NCBI GenBank assembly: GCA_025331435.1
Contig: JAIWNI010000030.1
Span: 62,001-126,000, forward strand
DNA length: 64,000 nucleotides
Direction: 5' to 3'
Source of the DNA: Choanephora cucurbitarum
Lineage: Eukaryota > Mucoromycota > Mucoromycetes > Mucorales > Choanephoraceae
The position numbers and the translations under genes are program-made. Below the pieces are notes generated by a model, which saw only the letters and a program-made list of their open reading frames with translations, was not told where the DNA came from and did not search any database. Each line of letters starts with the position of its first letter. Within the stretch, counting starts at the first letter, position 1. This document shows positions 22,622 through 35,439 of this stretch, piece after piece.

Positions 22622-22804
22622 AGTGTAGTTTATTAAGTGAGAAAGAAAAAAAAAAAGAAAAAAAAAAGAAAAAGAAAAATAAATACACGTAAACAACAAG
22701 CAGTAAACATGCGACATAGAAAACGGTAAGCGGAGTTTGTTTACATTCAAGATTCAAAAAACGTGTTTGGTTTATTTCTTGTGGTCCTGATTTAAAAATA
22801 ACTT

Positions 22805-24459
22805 TCAAGAGGCCAACACTGTTAATTTGCCTATTTTGACAGCTGACTCAAAAGCCTCTGTATTGAGATCCAGAAGGGGATCTCCATTCTTATAGAACAA
22901 TTCAACTTCAAATCCAATACGATCAATCACCTTGTTACGCAACATATCCACAGTGACTGGTATAGGCACCTTGATAGCATAGATTTCATCGCGGTACTTA
23001 ATCTTCACTTTAATTGTCTGCCCTGGATAAGGTGTAGCTGGTGTAGCTGGTGTAGAAGGTGTCTTGGGCACATAATCGTAATTGGTATTAGTATGGTAAT
23101 TAGTGTTGGTAATAGCTGTATTAATTTGATTAGGTAGAGTATCGTGTGGGGGTGAATCATTCGGTAAATAGCCTAAGGCAGGGTCCATCTCTGTCTCTAT
23201 ATCACCTTCATGTATCCCAAACAGTTGTTCTTGCACCCATGTACTTGTGGATAGGTAGTCTGGCAATTTAAGTAATTTATCACAGTATTCTGATAATTCT
23301 CGAGCTCGATCCGCTATAGCACGTGAACATTGAGATACAGAATAAAACTCAGTGACTACTCTTTTTACCTGTAATCATATCATCCACAATATCGGATGGA
23401 CCTGGCATGAATGGTATCATACGTTCTTGATCGTATTTTCCTGCTTCCATAGGATAAGCCTGTAAGAAACTCATCTGGAAATCATAAAAGTCTATTCTTT
23501 TGTTTTAGCCCTATCGTTAACTTTGATTTCCATTTTTTTACCTTCATAAAGACGATATAAGACACGAAACTTTCCATTCGATAAACGCGCAAACACAATA
23601 AACCAGTATTGGTCGCCTTCCAAAATAAAAGAATCAATATAAGCAGATAACACTCTTAAGGTCTTTGGTTCAACAGAATGGTAATAATCCGTCACTTCTT
23701 CTTCTTCTTCTTCTTGTATACTTAACTCTCTTGAATGAATATGCAATTGTTGCAACTGTTGAACAACATCAGAGTTGGTATCTTCATAACCCTTGATCTG
23801 CTTCTTCCATTCCCGAACATCAGGAAAGGGTTGACCATTGGCCATCGTCCTTCCTGTGGCATCTCGAACGTCCACAAAGGAAACAGGAATCAGGCCTGGA
23901 CCACCCAACCGCTCAATAGGTTTGGCCACATACCATTCTGGATTGGACTGTGCAATGATGATGATAGGCTCCCCTTCCCTTGCTGTCAATTCATCTGATC
24001 TCTCAGCAACAAAATCATACCGGACAACAGCATAGAGAGGGTGTGGTTTCTGATGTGTCTCGGTTGGAGTAGCTACACTTGTCTTGTTATTATTGCATGA
24101 TGATGGATGATCCTATACTTACTTTGTATTTTGGCAGAATCTACCATGGCTTTTTCATGCTTCTCTAGAGCCTGAAAGTAAGACACAGGCACTTTGCCTC
24201 TTGAATTGGTGATCGGGTTAAATGCTTCATAGTAATTTGGGTCACTTTCTGTTCCAGGACTGACGAGAAAGAAGTCACCTCTTGAAAAAGACAGTTCGAA
24301 CGGTTGTTGTGCCTTGTAATCGTAAAGCGCTTTGATGACTTTCTTGGGTGCTGTTGCTGTAGACTGAATGACAGGTGTGGAGATCTGATTCTTAACAACT
24401 GAAAGTCGAGCTGATCGTAAACTCTTGGGTGGTTTTATTTTCTCTTTTGGAAGAAACAT
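22805..24459 (-). CDS. BEM1: Bem1/Scd2-type polarity scaffold (SH3-SH3-PX-PB1)
   Basis: The protein starts MFLPKEKIKPPKSLRSARLS at 24459. SH3-1 contains KALYDYKAQQPFELSFSRGD and ends with VPVSYF. SH3-2 (after the about 24060-24125 intron) contains AVVRYDFVAERSDELTAREG, EWYVAKPIERLGGPGLIPVS and F. A PX domain follows, with AYIDSFILEGDQYWFIVFAR, RVLYRLYEDFYDFQMSFL, MIPFMPGP and, across a 63-nt intron, DRARELSEYCDKLLKLPDYL. The C-terminal PB1 domain (IKVKIKYRDEIYAIKVPIPV through LTVLAS) ends at 22805. In fungi this protein links Cdc42-GTP, its exchange factor Cdc24 (via PB1) and PAK kinases. It also corresponds to the NoxR/p67-like organisation without TPR, so Bem1 is the better call. Four introns or more. 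Confidence 0.93.
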
Positions 24460-26482
24460 AATGAAAACGTTTCTTTTTTTGGATTACACACTAAACACAG
24501 TTGAAATGATAGATAGGTCCCCAAAAAAAATTTAGAAATAGGATCACTTAAGAAAAAAAGAAAAAGAGAAAGAAAGAGAGTGTCTATAGTGTGTATAAAG
24601 ACTGTGTGAGTGAATTGAAAAAGGGAAAAATGTACTTCCAAGGTAGGACAAGTTCCAGTTACAGTAATGCCTCCAATTAAAATGCAGCTTGTATTTTGGC
24701 CCGTTAAAAGGCGATGTTTCACAACAAGTAATAGATCTTTAATTTCTCTTGTTAGTAAAAACTTAATTTCTCTTTGAAAAGAGATAGATATACTTTGTAC
24801 ACGCCATACAGAAGGCTTTGTACTGTCCAAAGTGTATAGGCGGTCTCTTGGTTGTATGCTTTGTTTTTCTCTCCTTGTTGTACAGTCAGGTTGTGAAAAT
24901 GTCGGTTATGGAAAATTGCTAATAAAAATGTAACCATTAGCTACAATGCAAACAATAAAAAAGGAGTTTAGTCCTTAGCCTAAAACAATGCATATTATAT
25001 TATCTGGAGTTATAGAACAGACCATGGTTTACATTTGCCTTGCTGATTTCATTTGTCGGAACAACTTGAACAAAGCAATGTTACTTGTATACTGTTAATT
25101 ATCACTCAGGAAAAGAAAACCGTATTCTTTCAGGCAATAGGTGAACAAAGACATTTTCTTTCTCGTCCAAAAGAGTCTTTGTATGTGGTATTCGTTGCTA
25201 TAGGTCATCTACCTAAAAAATAAAGGGGGGAAGGCAACAACCATGGAAAGAAATCATCATGGAACTTTCTTTAAAGAGGTTATTCTGACATGCATGATGT
25301 AACTTCCTTTTCGCTCAATTTGCCTAGAAACTCTTGTACAAACCAAGAGTGGTTCTGGTCATGTTGATTTCGTACTTGGGATTGTTCTTGTGGGAGGGAG
25401 CAGCTCTTGCTGCTCCAATGATGCCACTGGTTTCAGAGGAAATACCAGTAGTTAGTTTGTTGAATTAGTCACCCTGTGCTCTTTTTTTTTAGATAAGCAT
25501 ACCCTTTTTATCTCTTAAAGAGTGGGGGGATTCATAAGTAAGCAGACTGCAAGTTTCGAAAGAAGAAGTGGTACGTTTGAGAACACAAAGATGAATCTCA
25601 CTTTGACGTTACAAGGCTTATGTCTCTTGTTATTTGGATGAGGTAACAAATGCTACTGCCTCATACTGGCTGTCCTGTTTACTAAGCTGGCATCATCAAT
25701 TCTTGGTCATTCTTCTCTATTTCTACCTACGGATTGTCACATACTCACTAGCACATTTGAGCTATAAGGGTTCTATAAGTTGCAGGATAACTTGTGCCAA
25801 CATCTCGTACATTTTAAAATCAAAAAGTTACGGATAGATTATGTTACTAATTAGATTTTTTTGGTTATGTTGTTCCAAATTACACAGGCCATAACTCCTT
25901 GTAAGTTGGTGTGGCAACATAACCTCAATAAAGCCTTTTTTTTTTCCTTGCCTTCTCATGTAAGCTCTCTTAACTGGCATATTTATCAACTACGATAATA
26001 CAGAGATGTTGACGATAACATGTTTCATCATAAGCAATGCCACATAACAACTACATAGACATCATCCGTATAATTAGTAGTCACTTCAATAACAATCAAT
26101 CACAATCTTGGTTGTCGAGAATAATTTACTCAGTCTGAAATCAAGGATAAAACCATCTGCTATTACACATACACTTGTAAAAGCCAGAATAGATAGAATC
26201 TCTCTTTTTCATTATTCTTGTCCCTAACACTTTGACTTGATCAACTAAAGCTACATAACGAGTCTCAAAATATTTACTTGCGTCTCTCTCTTTACCTCTT
26301 ACTTTGATCATACCAAGACATCATAAAATGGACTCAATTTGTTCTTTATTTTTGTTGTTGTCCTTATCTATAAAGTAGAGGAAAAGTCTGATGCAGATAT
26401 TTCTTGAGCTCCGGGATTGCTTCAATAGTACTTGAAACAAGCTACATGTGTAAAGCTGCTAGTAATCAATATACACTCTATC
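24460..26482. other. Gene-poor region upstream of BEM1
   Basis: About 2 kb. Minus-strand frames at 24435-24937 (131 and 61 codons) lie in the BEM1 5' region and look like chance frames. A 46-codon minus-strand frame at 25324-25464 has an ordinary protein-like composition (contains SETSGIIGAARAAPSHKNNP) but no start or partner exon. Nothing else is supported. Confidence 0.4.
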
Positions 26483-26815
26483 TCAAATAAGGTTGTATCT
26501 CCACGAAAATAATATATATAAATGCAAAGCTAAAGAAGTAGCCGGATCTTCCTCGTGCATTTTATACCCACAGAGGTTTGCAACTGTTTCTATAGGCCTA
26601 ATATAGTGCCCTTGAAGATGCTTGCTGATTTCATCTGCATGATCACTCAGTCTCAAAGTAGTACGATTCGAGCCTTTATAGACATATTTCTTGATGTAAT
26701 TTATGATTTGTGCTCCTTCACAACATTCCATATTGATATGTGCATTACATCTCTTGATAAAAAAATAAAATCGATTGCAAGGTAGAATCCATGTGCTGTC
26801 GATTCCAATGCTTTA
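26483..26815 (-). mobile_element. Helitron Rep/helicase protein relic
   Basis: The minus-strand frame reads from about 26815 STWILPCNRFYFFIKRCNAH, INMECCEGAQIINYIKKYVY, KGSNRTTLRL, DEISKHLQGHYIRPIETVAN, LCGYKMHEEDPATSLALHL and then degenerates to a stop at 26483. This matches the Helitron Rep region with consensus W-V-V-P-Y-N...H-I-N-V-E, the Y-x-x-x-Y-x-x-K-G tyrosine pair, and the D/E-I-x-x-Y-x-x-x-R-Y-I downstream block ending M-H-E-E. Helitrons move by rolling-circle replication using a Rep-helicase fusion. Only about 110 residues remain, with no helicase half and no upstream HUH motif found, so this is a dead fragment. Short Helitron ends (5' TC, 3' CTRR hairpin) could not be located by eye. 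Confidence 0.8.
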
Positions 26816-27092
26816 TTTATTTTTTTGGTGTTCTTGTGATCCACATAGAATAGTATCTTATGCTATACTTAGCTGCGTCTAAGCAACTTGTCAATTTTTT
26901 TGCAAGGCTATTCAAAATGAATATGATTTACTTTGAAATACATGGTTATAAAAAAATCATACACCAGCATCAATTCTTTTCTTATCTTTTATTCTCAACA
27001 ACTGTCTTTAGTATAAAGATCTCTTAACTAACACTGTAAACATAGCTACACTGAGAGGATCAATGAAGTGATAGTAAGCCCTCTATCACGGC

Positions 27093-27437
27093 ATGCCTCC
27101 CAACTGGAAACGTGTGCCAACTACGATCAGAAGCAAGATGTACACTCGAGCTTCTGAGTTAATCCAGCAAACTCATTATATAGACATGAGACGATGTAAG
27201 AGTAACTGGATTGTGAAGACACTGGTAGCTACCAAACCAGATTTGGCAACTTGGACACTTCCGAGGCAATGTAAGCTCAATGTGGTGAAAGCTTTGACAT
27301 GCTTGTGGACATATATCTTTTACTTTCGTAGGAATAATAGCAAGAATAAAGGTGAAGAGGTTATACCTCAACAAGTACAGAAAAGAAGACTTGAGGTAAG
27401 CACCAAATGAGCTATTCCTGAAGTATTTAACACACAA
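27093..27437. other. Overlapping open frames on both strands, unassigned
   Basis: A 105-codon plus-strand ATG frame (27093-27410, starting MPPNWKRVPTTIRSKMYTRA) overlaps a 92-codon minus-strand frame (27159-27437) containing a CPSCQIWF pair. Neither is recognised. Position 0.3-0.6 kb upstream of the Helitron fragment on its strand makes a decayed transposon piece plausible, but no motif proves it. Confidence 0.3.
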
Positions 27438-28688
27438 TGCTCTGTCTTATAAGCAAGGATCAACCAGAGTCCATGAAATTCAAAAAGAAGGTAAGGCAAA
27501 TTCAAGAAGAAATGGTTTTACATGATTTATTAAATCGTTTCTATTAGGCAAGAAATTAATTCTTTACTACAATTCTCTTTCTTTTGTACATTCATAATAA
27601 AGCAATCACAATTACTACCAAAGTTGTTTATTTTTTATGAGTATTATAAGCGTGCATTAAGTAGCCCGAACGACCAATAGCGATCACCTTTCAACAAAAA
27701 AATCCATGAAATCCATTATCTACAAGCCAAAAGAATCCATGAAAGTCGGGAAGAAATTTGGGTTTTCCGTTTGTTTTTTGAAGCGGAAACAATGAAAAAT
27801 TTCCATGGAAATTTCAGGGATTTTCGAATCGCAGTGATAAGATCAAATAAAAAATAAGCTAGGTGCTACAGCTTTTATAGCTCAATCAGTTTGAGCTCAT
27901 GCTGATAAGATAAGAAGACATAAGTTATTCAGGACTTACTTTATGTACAATCAAGATGCTTAATGGTTTTGAATCTCAATAAGCTACAAGCTTCATTCTA
28001 GCATGCTAGTTATTTTGATGCATATGTTTTTGAATATCTTTATATACTTAAAGAAATCACAATGCTACATCTGTTTCACTACAAAAGAGTTTTTTCTGCT
28101 TTTTCTCGTGCTCTCTGATTAAAGAGGAAGAAAAGAAATTGTGGGGCAAGGTCTTTTTATTGTAACTACTTTTTTTCTGTGAACTTACTTTCTCTTTGAT
28201 GTTTCTTTGAGTGAACAAATGCATTTGTATTCTTAGTATATCAAGTTGTATTCTTTGCATACATATACATACACTTCTTCTCTGTGTATGCTTTGCCTTT
28301 GCTTTATTGAGCAATGCCTGTCAACAGCAATCTTGTCTTGATTTAGATGAAGGTCAAGTCCCGCAAATCAATTTAGCGCACTTTGAATGGTTATGATAAC
28401 ATACCATCGTTCTTTTAATATTATATCAAGTTTAATTTGACTATGCCTTATATCAGAAGAAGCTTATTGTAGTTAAAGGCTAAGTACACCCACTTTCATC
28501 AACCAGCTAACAATAGCGCTCGATCATTGTTCTATTATTTTCATACAATATATTTTTGAAAGGGTAACGGGAGAATAGAGTGAAAGATATAGATAAATTT
28601 CAAAAGACAGCAACTTTTTGATATACATGAAATAAAAAATCATTATTATTAAAGGGAAATCAAATTAGGTTATTGGAATAGGTAAGAC
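27438..28688. other. Gene-poor region with a perfect 18-bp palindrome
   Basis: About 1.25 kb. The stretch 27690-27840 has locally repeated AATCCATGAAA words and a perfect palindrome AAATTTCCATGGAAATTT at 27797-27814. No conserved frame. The minus frame at 28057-28314 is Lys/Ser/Thr-rich and has no family resemblance. Confidence 0.4.
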
Positions 28689-30161
<1,473 letters not shown>

Positions 30162-30411
30162 GAAGGGCTTCAAAATCCTTTTTTACTTTAATGCATCTTG
30201 GTTATTTATAGCTTATTTTTGTTTTTATTGAATCTGACATGTGTAGAAAACACTAAATGTTAAGGCTTGACATGAATGACTTTAAAGTGTCACAAAACGG
30301 ACGATCTTGAAATGGGAATTGAATAGGCGTTTAAACTTGTAATATGTCAGATGCATTTTATGGCATTTGTGTGCATCCTGATGTTCAATCCTTTTGTACT
30401 CAAGGATTATG

Positions 30412-30438
30412 CCTCTCTCTCTCTCTCTCTCTCTCTCT
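30412..30438. repeat. (CT)n microsatellite
   Basis: About 13 uninterrupted CT dinucleotides in an intergenic region. A shorter CT run lies at 30137-30152. Confidence 0.9.
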
Positions 30439-33111
30439 GCTGTATGTTTGTGTTATAACACTTATGCTCCTTCTAGATTAACAAATGTTTTTGAATTGTG
30501 TTTAGGAACGAGATTCAAGAATGATGTATCAAATCAAATTTTGTGAATCATCGAAAACAATAAACAAGAACACTGACATCAACAATTGTTTATACTGACA
30601 CAACAAGTAAAAGATGAACTGTCAATGATAGGTAAAAATTTAATACTAAACAGCTCAGAACTTTTCTTTTTCTCTTCCTGGACTATGGTTTATTTCAATC
30701 AATGGCTGTATGTTGTTGGTGTTTCTTTAGTTGATCAATGACGGTGCTTTAGTTTTTGGTTGGCAGAAGACAAAGCGCTTTGTGAGATGCAAAAGCATTC
30801 ATTCAATCTAACTATGCGGTTACTTAGAAGGCTCGAAAGCATTTTATTTTGGCTAAGGCTGTCGTATTGAAGAAATAACAAAAAAAAATGCCTGACGTCT
30901 GTTTCACAATCAAAGACTTTTTCTATTCAAATCCAAAGCTAATTCTATAAAATTTGATGCTACACTTCCTTATTATCTGAAATGACAAGTCAAATGAGCT
31001 TTCATAATTGGAAAAAAAAAGGGAGGAAGATAGAATTGCCATTTATAACTATTGCATAAACATATGAAAAGATGTTTTTGTTCAACTCGATATGCATTAA
31101 ATGCTTACTGTTTATCGCAGAAGTATAGTGTGTGTTACACTGTAAACTGAAATCTCAGGAACCAAAATAACAAATGTATTATCACCACACAAGGACTAAA
31201 CCACAACCTGATTTCTCTTACGTAACCCTCAAAAGAAAATGCATGTTATAAATAGGTGTTTAAATCCTTCTAATATCAGTTTACGTCCTGCTCCACAGAG
31301 ATAAACTTTAACTCTCTATATTGTTTCTTTAGCAATAAAAATTTCTTAAAAAAGACAAGTCTTTGTAGTCTATGTGCTTGTGCAAAAAAAGAAAGCGCGC
31401 ATTTAGTAAGCAGCACAATGTAATTTCCACATCTAGAGAAATGAACTTCATTTATAAATATAAAATCAAATTTGCTTCAACAACTTTTATAGTTGCACGA
31501 CATAGTTCCTTCAACTGTAGAGCATCTATTGTTCTTTTAAAGTATAGCAAAAGATGCTTTTCATATGTATGAATATAGCTTTTCTTCCTCAGGCATGATT
31601 GCATATGCAAAAGAAAATGAGCAGCATAAATAGAACCTATAGCTAGACTTATGTTATCATCACTACTGTATGTTTATGATATAAAGATTTATTATCGCTA
31701 CTTGAAATAAGGTCAAATCATTTTCTATCCCATTTAAAGCAAGATAAAACAAGCAAGCAACACATAATTGGATTGATTAGAGCCATTGTAATTTTTCTTT
31801 GTAGCACAACTATCAAATGACTTGGCTGTTGTATCGTTTTCCTAAAAGATCTACAACCTTGAAGAGACTCTTTGATAAAATCCCAAAAGATATCCCAAAT
31901 GGACAATTATTAATTGTGTGTTTTAAAAACGCTCTTTCGATAGCTTCGACCACACATTCATATATGAGAGGTACAATGTTCTAATCATTATTGCCAATTA
32001 GAATATGAGGAAGAATTCAAAATGATGCTAGAACTTGCCAATGCACTAAGAAAGACAACTCTGCTTCTTACAACACCTAATGAAAGATGCAGTATCTTCC
32101 TTTAGGCGATTGACAATTATCAATTTCTGCCTATTCCAACAATAGTGTTGAAGAAAGTGTCAATGTGTCTTCTATCTGTAGAACTAAAGCTATTTCTTTT
32201 AACAAGTGTTGACTTAAAGCTGTTTCTTGTTACCATTTGTCAGAAGCTGTTTGATAACAATATAAGTCTCAACTTTGGCTAATAGCCTAATAGTGTTGTT
32301 GTAATTGCCTGATTTGAACCTTTTCCTCTTGAATTTAAATAGCATACGAAGCAAAGCCATGATGCCAATCGTTATATTTTATGCCATACAGAACAGGTGT
32401 CAAAAGGGAGCAACAGATCAAGAATCATACTCACCTAGCACCTTCGATGTCAGTGTGATGACGCACTCACAAAACCTATATCGCCAAGCTACTAAAGGAG
32501 GTACCAATGTTTGCTTAAATAAAAGATGAACCGCCAAGGTTGAAAAGGTGAACCTGTTTTTCTTCCACTTTCTCGCTTCTTTTGTTAGTTTCTTCATAAA
32601 AATGAACCCTCACTTCTGCATGGCAGCTCAAACAAACTTTACTGTACAGTCAGTCCTATAGAAATTGGCGTTTTTACAAGAATATGCCTCCATCCCAAGT
32701 ACTCTTCCAGTCTCTTGTTTTGTTTTGTCACAATTAAGGAAAATACGCTGGCTCGTTTGAGAAACTTTTGGCTATTTTAAAGTTAAAATGGGAAGCTCGC
32801 TTCGAATATTCGAAAAAATATGAAAATGAGACTAGTTACAATTACATCCTGTGGCAAAAATCGTTTTTATAAAAAGTTCAAGCGCCTTGTTCAAAACAAA
32901 GTAAACAGGGATCTAGAAAAATAGCTCACCTTTCTCTTTCCTCAGATATGTCAACCAAGTCAACGCTCTCCTGACGTATTTATCGATCTGAGGGACTTAC
33001 TGTATCAACTAAATGTATCAAGCAATGTTAGAAATAACAATCTGATATTTAGGAGGCAGGCTATGATGGCTTGATCATAGTTTAAATATTTTTCTTTGAC
33101 GTGCTTTTTAT

Positions 33112-34144
33112 TTAACAATGATATCGAACAGGTAGCTCCAATCGCTCAATCACATCACGAGGCATACAATAAACTGGATCCACCTGCTTTAGTCCAGGAT
33201 AACCTAACAAAGAGAGACCAGCAACACCAAAGAAAGTGTGGAATACATCCACCATATCACCTGGTCGATCTGAAATACCTCCCATTTCAGGGTCTTGGGC
33301 AGACAAAATGAATTGGCTTAGTTTTGCCTTGTCAATCCAATCCACATGGCCCAGTACAGCCAACCCACTCAAAACCCACCATGAGTAACATACGTCTTCA
33401 AGTTTTTGAGGCCGACCATTTAGCCCACCATTCTTAAGTTGTCTTTCACAGAGCCACCAACTCAAAAGATCATGATCGATATGATGAAGTGCATTGGCGA
33501 TAGCTAAAGCAGCAACACAGCAAAAGATCTGACCAGCATGAGACTCAGCTCCTGGCGAACTACCAAAACCACCATCATAGTTTTTACATTTCAAGATCCA
33601 GTCCACTGTCTTGTTGACATCAATAGCATCCAAACGCTTTAGCAATGAAAGGCAGCTGAGTGCAATATAAGAGAATCGAGAATCCACTTCTCCCCACTCA
33701 TCACCCCGAAATGATCCATCCTCGTTTTGGAGTTGCTGAATATCTTTTTTTTAGAGGATATATCAGTCCGTCTATCCTCCCTCTGCTCAATATCGTCATA
33801 AACTTACATGTCACTACTTTATCTGCATCAATAGTTTCTATAGCATCTAATGTGATTAAGACCTGTACAGCCGATAGTGTATGTGTGATGTGTGTATCGT
33901 GATGTTTATCTCCTCCAAATCCGCCATTCTCATGCTGAAGGCTTTGAACGTATTCTATCACTTGCTCTTTGGGTAGAGCATCTCTGTGGTTCATCAGGTC
34001 AAGAGCAGTCAAGCCCCAATAAATTCCATTGAGACGAAGATGCTCTGTTAACCAATAGTCAAGGTCATCTTTTCGGTCATTGAGTGATTGTATATATTTT
34101 ACATGAAGTGGGATCAAGAGTTCTTTAGTATCCACTTCTGTCAT
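33112..34144 (-). CDS. BET2: Rab geranylgeranyltransferase beta subunit
   Basis: Two exons. Exon 1 (34144 to about 33808) starts [20 protein letters not shown] and includes [16 protein letters not shown] and [20 protein letters not shown]. Exon 2 (from about 33745) begins [20 protein letters not shown] and holds the repeated prenyltransferase barrel motifs [20 protein letters not shown] and [20 protein letters not shown], plus [19 protein letters not shown]. Zinc ligands are visible as Asp and Cys in LEDVCYSWW and His in DVFHTFFG. The subunit pairs with an alpha subunit and escort protein to add geranylgeranyl groups to Rab GTPases. Length (about 325 aa) is normal. Start-to-start distance to the divergent LARP7-like gene is only 87 bp, suggesting a shared bidirectional promoter. 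Confidence 0.95.
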
Positions 34145-34231
34145 TGATGATAAAATAGTAGAGATTAAATAAAAAGAGAAACGCGTTATTTTCTACTTTT
34201 CTCTCTCTATTTTTTTTTCTTTGCATTGCAC

Positions 34232-35435
34232 ATGACTTTGGAACGCGAACATAAGTTGGTCAAGACAGTTGAGACTTTGTTTAGTGATGCTTCATTACTA
34301 TGGGATAAAGTCATGCAGCAAAAGATATTAGCAGACTCTGAGAACAGTAAGCGTCTTTATCCAGTCAAAATCGCACTTTAGCTTATTATCTTATTTACAA
34401 GTGGTATCCTTTATTGATTTATCTAATTTGAGTAAATTAAAGGCATTGGATGCAACGCCTGAAGAGATCAAAGACTGTATTGAGCGTCATTCTACTCATA
34501 AACTCAAGGTATGAGTCATTTCATTAGATACACAAAAAACAAGAGAAATCAACTGACTGAGTGTTATGAAGCTAAATGAAGATCAAACCAAAGTAGGGCG
34601 CATTAAACCTTATGTGCCTAACAAGAAGGAGGAGCTAGATGATTGGTCTATCTATGTTGAAGGCCTTGCAAAGCCTTATGATGATGAACAAAGTATCCGA
34701 GAGTTATTCAATAAGCTAGTAGGCCATGTTTCCTTTTTCCGCATACCACCCAATCAACAGGGTCAAACTAAGTTTTTTGGCTATTGCTTTCTTGAGTTTG
34801 ACCAACAAGCACATGTTCAAAAGGCAGTGGAAACAGTCAATCAATACCAAGTTGACTCTACAGAACACACAGATGAACTGGTCAAGAAACTGAATTTAAG
34901 AGTGATGTCAAAGTAAGCTTAAACTTTCGTTTTTATAGAATAATGCATTTACTTATTTGTTTTTAGGCATGATTGGAATAAGTTAAAAGAGGAATATGTA
35001 GCACTTTTGAATCAAAAGAGGATAGCTACAAAACGTTTATGGGATGAATATAATCAAGGACATCAAGTAGAAGAAGAAGAAGAAGAAGAAGAGTCTTTTA
35101 CAAGAGGCTTGATTGTTCATGTAGATGGACTTCATCCCCAAGCACCAAAGACAACAGCTTTGGCTCTATTAGAAACATCAGGCGTTAAGATTGCTTTTAT
35201 AAATCAAAAGAAAAAAGGCTTGACAGCTACTCATATTCGACTCGATCAGCCTGAGGATGCACAAAAGATATGTCAGTTCTTTGATGTGCATGCTATCGTC
35301 CAAGAGACAGAAAAGGACAGTCAGGGTAAAGAACAAGAGACAAAGACATCAGAATGTATTCGACTACGTATCCTGACTGGATCAGAAGAAAAGATTTATT
35401 GGCAAGAGGATAAAAAGAAACAAAAAAAGAACTAA
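34232..35435 (+). CDS. La-motif protein with C-terminal xRRM, LARP7/Pof8-like
   Basis: Four exons. Exon 1 starts MTLEREHKLVKTVETLFSDA at 34232. The La motif continues LLWDKVMQQKILADSEN, MVSFIDLSNLSKLKALDATP and LNEDQTKVGRIKPYVPNKKE. RRM1 follows with RNP2 WSIYVEGL and RNP1 FFGYCFLEF. After a Glu run coded by (GAA)n comes a second RRM of xRRM type (TRGLIVHVDGLHPQAPKTTA, HIRLDQPEDAQKICQFF, IRLRILTGSEEKIYW). The La-motif aromatic/Gln residues of genuine La are poorly kept, while the order and the xRRM fit LARP7 or fission-yeast Pof8, which bind U6 or telomerase RNA. A divergent La homologue is the alternative. Its stop is 4 bp from the stop of the convergent RMD1-like gene. Confidence 0.75.
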
Positions 35436-35439
35436 CTCT

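Noticed and set aside
24435..24937. 131- and 61-codon minus frames before BEM1
   Set aside because: They occupy the BEM1 5' region, have no family resemblance, and do not splice into BEM1 in a way that adds a conserved part.
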